Shown here: one piece after another, positions 61,301 through 64,000 of the stretch
Layout: each line of letters opens with the position of its first letter
How positions within the stretch are numbered: position 1 is the first letter of the stretch
NCBI RefSeq assembly: GCF_947498805.1
Contig: NZ_CANMLT010000007.1
Location: forward strand, 159,130-223,129
DNA length: 64,000 nt
Origin: an uncultured Tenacibaculum sp.
Lineage (GTDB): Bacteria; Bacteroidota; Bacteroidia; Flavobacteriales; Flavobacteriaceae
Direction of reading: 5' to 3'
Made by a program: the position numbers and the translations under genes
Notes under the pieces: model-generated
What the model was told of the DNA's origin: nothing
The model's input: the letters and a program-made list of their open reading frames with translations, nothing else
The model's database searches: none

Positions 61301-64000
61301 TGGTGGACTTACTGAAGCAAACGGAAAGCTTTGGGGAGTAACACAATTTGGAGGGCACACCTTTGCAGGAGGTGTTTATAGCATCAATTCAGATGGAACA
61401 GGTTATACAGAGGCTTATTTATTTCCGAGTAGTGGATTGCCAGGACAACCAAGGGCTAAGTTAACTTTAGCAAATAACAAATTATGGGGAACTGCAAGCT
61501 CCAATGGAGGAGGAATATTTACCATAGATCCAACAACGATAACACAAGCAGGTACAGGCTATAGCTTAGTACATCGTTTTGGTTTTAGTGGAGGAGAATC
61601 CTTAAGTACTCTAACAACCGTTGGAAATCAACTTTTTGGTATTTGGAGAGAAGGAGGGGCAAATAGTGCTGGTGTTCTTTTTAGAATTAATGATAACGGA
61701 ACTAATTATGGTACGCTCCATGATTGGCCTTTTAGTGGAGGTGCTAGATTACCTTTTTCTTCTTTAACAATTGATGGGGGAACTCTTTTTGGAAGTACTA
61801 CTACCGGTGGCACAAACAATTTAGGAACACTTTATAAGATTAAAACGGATGGTACAGGTTACCAAGAGATTTTAGCAAATACTGTCACTCCAAGTGAAGG
61901 AGCTTTTATAATAGTTAAAGATCGATTGATGCCAACGATTAATTTTAATAATCAAACAGTTGAGCATTTAAGTGTTACTACTTTGGGAGCTACTACCAAT
62001 TCTACAAGTCCAATTACATATTCGTTAATTGGAGATATTACTGGGTCTACACTTAACGGAAACAAATTTAAGGCAGGAAGCGTGGGAACGGTTACCATTC
62101 GAGCTTCAATTGTAGCGGATGAAAATTTTGAAGCGGCTACTAAAGATGTAACGATTACGATAAATAGAACCAATCCAATATTTACGATTGCAGATATTAA
62201 TACAACATTTGGAAGTGCAGATATTACGCTAGCTCCGAGTACTACCAATTACACAGGGGGAACAATTACATATCAATTTGTAGATCCAACAAATACCAAT
62301 AACCTAGCAACTACAGGGTTCAATACCAGTAGTACTATTAGCAGTACAACGCTTAGGCTTGGTACACCAGGTGCAGAAACGATTCGTATTACACTTCCAG
62401 CAAACGTTAATTTCAATACAAGAACGGTTGATATTAACCTTACAATTGATGCAGCAACAGCCGATTTGTCACAGTTTGTTGACATTACTAAAACAACTAT
62501 AAACCCTAACTTTAATCTGCCAGTTACAGCTCCAGATGGAGCTAGCATAAGCTATGCTTTTACTTCTAATAACTCGGGAAGTATAATTTCGGGTAATACT
62601 ATAACTATTGGAGGTATTGGTGATGTTACTGATGTAATCAGGGTCACTGTAACACAAGAAAATTACCATCCAACTACTAAGGATTTTAACCTAGTAGTGA
62701 ATAAAAGCCAGGTGAATTTATCTTATAATGGACAAGTTATTTTTAACGGAGGATTAATCCCAGCAAGTTACTTTTCAGCAACCGCAACAGATGCTAATAA
62801 TAATCCTGTACAGGGAGTTTTAGTATACACATATGGAGGGCAAACTGTAACTTCTGGTTCTTACTTTCATATTGTTGCCAATAATATTGTATCAAACCCA
62901 ATATATCATAATCAGGCAGGTGTTTCTTTCAGACCAACTGATCCTGCAAAATATACCACACCCACGGCCCTTGCAAGAGATATTCGAGTAGAGGCATTAC
63001 CTGTGACCATTACACTTAATAATATTTCCAAAGCGGTAGGAGCAACAGATCCAGCTTTAACTTATACACATACAGATTTACCTACTTTTAGAAACTTCAA
63101 GATCAATGTTCCACTTAAAAGAGTGGCAGGTGAAACAGCAGGTATATACACTATATCAGTTGATATGACCAAACCGACGCTAGATGCTAATGGAGGAACT
63201 GTTTGTAGTTCGGGAATTTGTATCTATGAAGAAACCAATGGTAATGGTGTAGATCGAACAGGAATGTTTGTAGAAGGTTCAAGTTCATCTATACAACAAG
63301 GTATTTTAAGTAGGTTGACAAGTCAAACAGCTTCTTTTGTTATAGAAAATAAAACACCAATTACAGCTTCAGATATTACTTTTACTGCACCAGCAAATTT
63401 AACATATGATGGAACATTAAAAAGCTACACAGCAACTCCAAATGTTAGTTTAAGTCCTGCACTTCCAGCTGGAGATATAGATGTAACATATGAAGGTAGA
63501 AATGGAACTGTATATGCAATAAGTGCAACACCACCTACAAATGCTGGAGATTACAGGGTACTTGCAACTGTTAACTCTTCAAATGGGGATTATACAGGTA
63601 GTGTAAATACCAATTTTAGTATTATCAAAAGAGTTGTTGAGGTAACAGCTGACGGAAAGACGAAGTTGTACGGTGATACTGACCCAGCACTTACATATCA
63701 AATTACTACAGGAAATTTAGTAGGAAGTGATGCTTTTACAGGATCATTAACAAGAGTTTCAGGAGAGTCTGTAGGAGCGTATGCAATAAACCAAGGAAGT
63801 TTAGCATTAAATAGTAACTATACGTTGACCTATGTTTCAAATAACCTAACAATAGGAAAAAGAGTAATTGAAATTACTGCGGATGCTAAAACAAAAGTTT
63901 ATGGAGAAACAGATCCAACTTTAACATATCAAATTACTTCAGGAAGTTTAGTTGGAGGAGATACTTTTACAGGTAACTTAACAAGAGTTTCAGGAGAGAC
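58302..64000 (+). CDS. giant secreted repeat protein, 3' truncated
   Basis: The frame is open from ATG 58302 to the window end (1899 codons seen). The signal peptide is ~1-30 (ending GSVFAQ). An N-terminal TETEPNNEANQA segment leads into a beta-rich domain (~30-180), then four divergent Cys-containing FN3-like units (~180-680, with GGxxGYVVKxNT and YFxxYxYxxC). Bacterial Ig-like segments (FNNQTVPFGS) precede and follow a GloVer tandem-repeat block (~855-1200: GKLWGVTNAGG, IFNLNTDGTGF). From ~1780 on come MBG-type repeats (TADAKTKVYGETDPTLTYQI). MBG and GloVer repeats are typical of very large T9SS cargo, so a sorting domain probably lies beyond the right edge. An earlier ATG at 58291 is out of frame. 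Likely a surface or released adhesin. Confidence 0.88.
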   Translation, partial: MEQNYKTPVNRSIYYVLLLFFMMVGSVFAQTETEPNNEANQAGTQRVVWSSPTTITGTVSNADPDYWNISKLPGIDPQNVIELFISSGYDPATIQVEYELRTGGYNGNVASSFRAPRLLNQATANFYNGIGYPSVEAGWYGMSNISLGTTDNYMVLKITTTSSTPIPYSIVLESEDFPTCTTPADVTGLNVTTTGGDNLQFDAFSAVSGITGGYVVEISDSPTFNPLPNPQFDALTGTTPSTVYSGSGQQVIYASPKPNRLATGFEVPTVPGNILVTDLSPNITYYFRVTTANECNGYFSFSNGATISGATFACDPALIAPNQVSNIVTVNNTIDSFGITSFTAPTGGANGYVIKVNTTNSFTAPTDADLTSASTIYNSGAGEQVVYAGTSVNPNITINGTGITAGTNFFVKIYAYNTCLGGNFFENTGTTGTRTICNGAPTVVPSALSIDQISHSSMRVNSTSGAGGAIGQVILINTVDSFTPPVPGTLPAVNAAYSGTGQQVIYAGSAVNPALTVTNLTNANGGTQYFFKSYAYNPCGTNFYFEAIGVKANATTCGAVQNVASNAIFFEVGDSFMDFKSFSPATGVTGYVVKMNTVNTFSPPTDGSNTLPTSNPNYTGGEQIVYAGTSTNPDIRITGLSAATTYYFTIYSYTDCSGALFYEQTGYSFSRQNVNSPSNLTFNDFSVTFGAAAFDLNNLTSSLSPGARSYTIMPGGTSTGGSALSGTGNNIMTAGNVGTVLVRVDQEAAANFNSGTEQATITINKANPTITFNNQTVPFGSSAVTLGAISNSTGTISYSFVGSANGNVLSGTNNEILTPGNAGTVTVRATVAADANFNEATKDIFFSVSAPSEIISINANGVYKVVNESTMSTLVNFTANTTATGSDGKGELLQVNGKLWGVTNAGGANGKGTIFNLNTDGTGFTKVHDFNATTEGSDPSGFLTFSNGKIWGVLSTGGPGSGSGSAGGSIFSINTDGTNFTVVRGFSFTDFTLSELAAPIGGLTEANGKLWGVTQFGGHTFAGGVYSINSDGTGYTEAYLFPSSGLPGQPRAKLTLANNKLWGTASSNGGGIFTIDPTTITQAGTGYSLVHRFGFSGGESLSTLTTVGNQLFGIWREGGANSAGVLFRINDNGTNYGTLHDWPFSGGARLPFSSLTIDGGTLFGSTTTGGTNNLGTLYKIKTDGTGYQEILANTVTPSEGAFIIVKDRLMPTINFNNQTVEHLSVTTLGATTNSTSPITYSLIGDITGSTLNGNKFKAGSVGTVTIRASIVADENFEAATKDVTITINRTNPIFTIADINTTFGSADITLAPSTTNYTGGTITYQFVDPTNTNNLATTGFNTSSTISSTTLRLGTPGAETIRITLPANVNFNTRTVDINLTIDAATADLSQFVDITKTTINPNFNLPVTAPDGASISYAFTSNNSGSIISGNTITIGGIGDVTDVIRVTVTQENYHPTTKDFNLVVNKSQVNLSYNGQVIFNGGLIPASYFSATATDANNNPVQGVLVYTYGGQTVTSGSYFHIVANNIVSNPIYHNQAGVSFRPTDPAKYTTPTALARDIRVEALPVTITLNNISKAVGATDPALTYTHTDLPTFRNFKINVPLKRVAGETAGIYTISVDMTKPTLDANGGTVCSSGICIYEETNGNGVDRTGMFVEGSSSSIQQGILSRLTSQTASFVIENKTPITASDITFTAPANLTYDGTLKSYTATPNVSLSPALPAGDIDVTYEGRNGTVYAISATPPTNAGDYRVLATVNSSNGDYTGSVNTNFSIIKRVVEVTADGKTKLYGDTDPALTYQITTGNLVGSDAFTGSLTRVSGESVGAYAINQGSLALNSNYTLTYVSNNLTIGKRVIEITADAKTKVYGETDPTLTYQITSGSLVGGDTFTGNLTRVSGE

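Overview
The window is AT-rich, densely coded DNA from a bacterium of the phylum Bacteroidetes, most likely a marine member of the Flavobacteriaceae (Tenacibaculum-like, by impression only). The evidence is: two giant secreted proteins ending in type IX secretion (T9SS) type A sorting domains; SprB-type repeats; lipoproteins with a Cys-Ser-Lys-Asp-Asp/Glu surface-export signature; a FecI/FecR/TonB-receptor unit with an STN domain; LytS/LytTR and TPR-type signalling proteins; and TAnnTTTG-like -7 boxes. No tRNA, rRNA, CRISPR array, intact insertion sequence or prophage was seen.

Layout. (A) 1-13503: end of an operon with an unrecognised truncated gene, a fibronectin-III protein and a 3570-aa SprB-repeat adhesin, closed by a bidirectional terminator. 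(B) 13541-24311: a convergent membrane protein of unknown function, then two sensor kinase/response regulator pairs, each followed by a cadherin-type lipoprotein. The first lipoprotein is short; the second is an 813-aa protein with 16 DUF285 repeats. (C) 24366-39093: housekeeping block with parE, a small membrane protein, parC, an Asp/Glu racemase-family gene and an MscS channel. Next come a membrane protein and csaA on the minus strand, a decayed pseudogene, meaB (minus), an ECF sigma/anti-sigma-like/adhesin-domain operon, then cysS, a GNAT gene, yidD and lgt. (D) 39202-51109: a membrane-tethered TPR-TM-HTH regulator, a putative 56-aa basic peptide, a 3156-aa leucine-rich-repeat adhesin with T9SS signal, and a 54-aa small protein. 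(E) 51127-55304, minus strand: ECF sigma, FecR-type anti-sigma and TonB-dependent receptor. (F) 55416-64000: two more paralogues of the TPR-TM-HTH regulator (615 and 246 aa), then another giant secreted protein that runs off the right edge.

The most striking theme is surface-protein genes coupled to their own regulators. Three paralogous membrane-tethered regulators share a closely related C-terminal HTH. Each is followed, 30-50 nt after its stop codon, by a direct-repeat pair (TTGTATAG twice, or TTGTCCG twice), and a TAnnTTTG-like -7 element lies at nearly the same distance downstream (44, 44 and 43 nt from the second repeat to the TTTG/TTTA core). The next gene is either another member of the family or a giant adhesin operon. 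This looks like a small cascade in which periplasmic TPR sensors control giant surface proteins through a shared operator layout. That regulatory role is inferred from sequence and untested. Other unusual items are two short genes beside the leucine-rich adhesin, a frame-preserved pseudogene with four nonsense codons, and a long charged helix inside a DUF4097-like protein.
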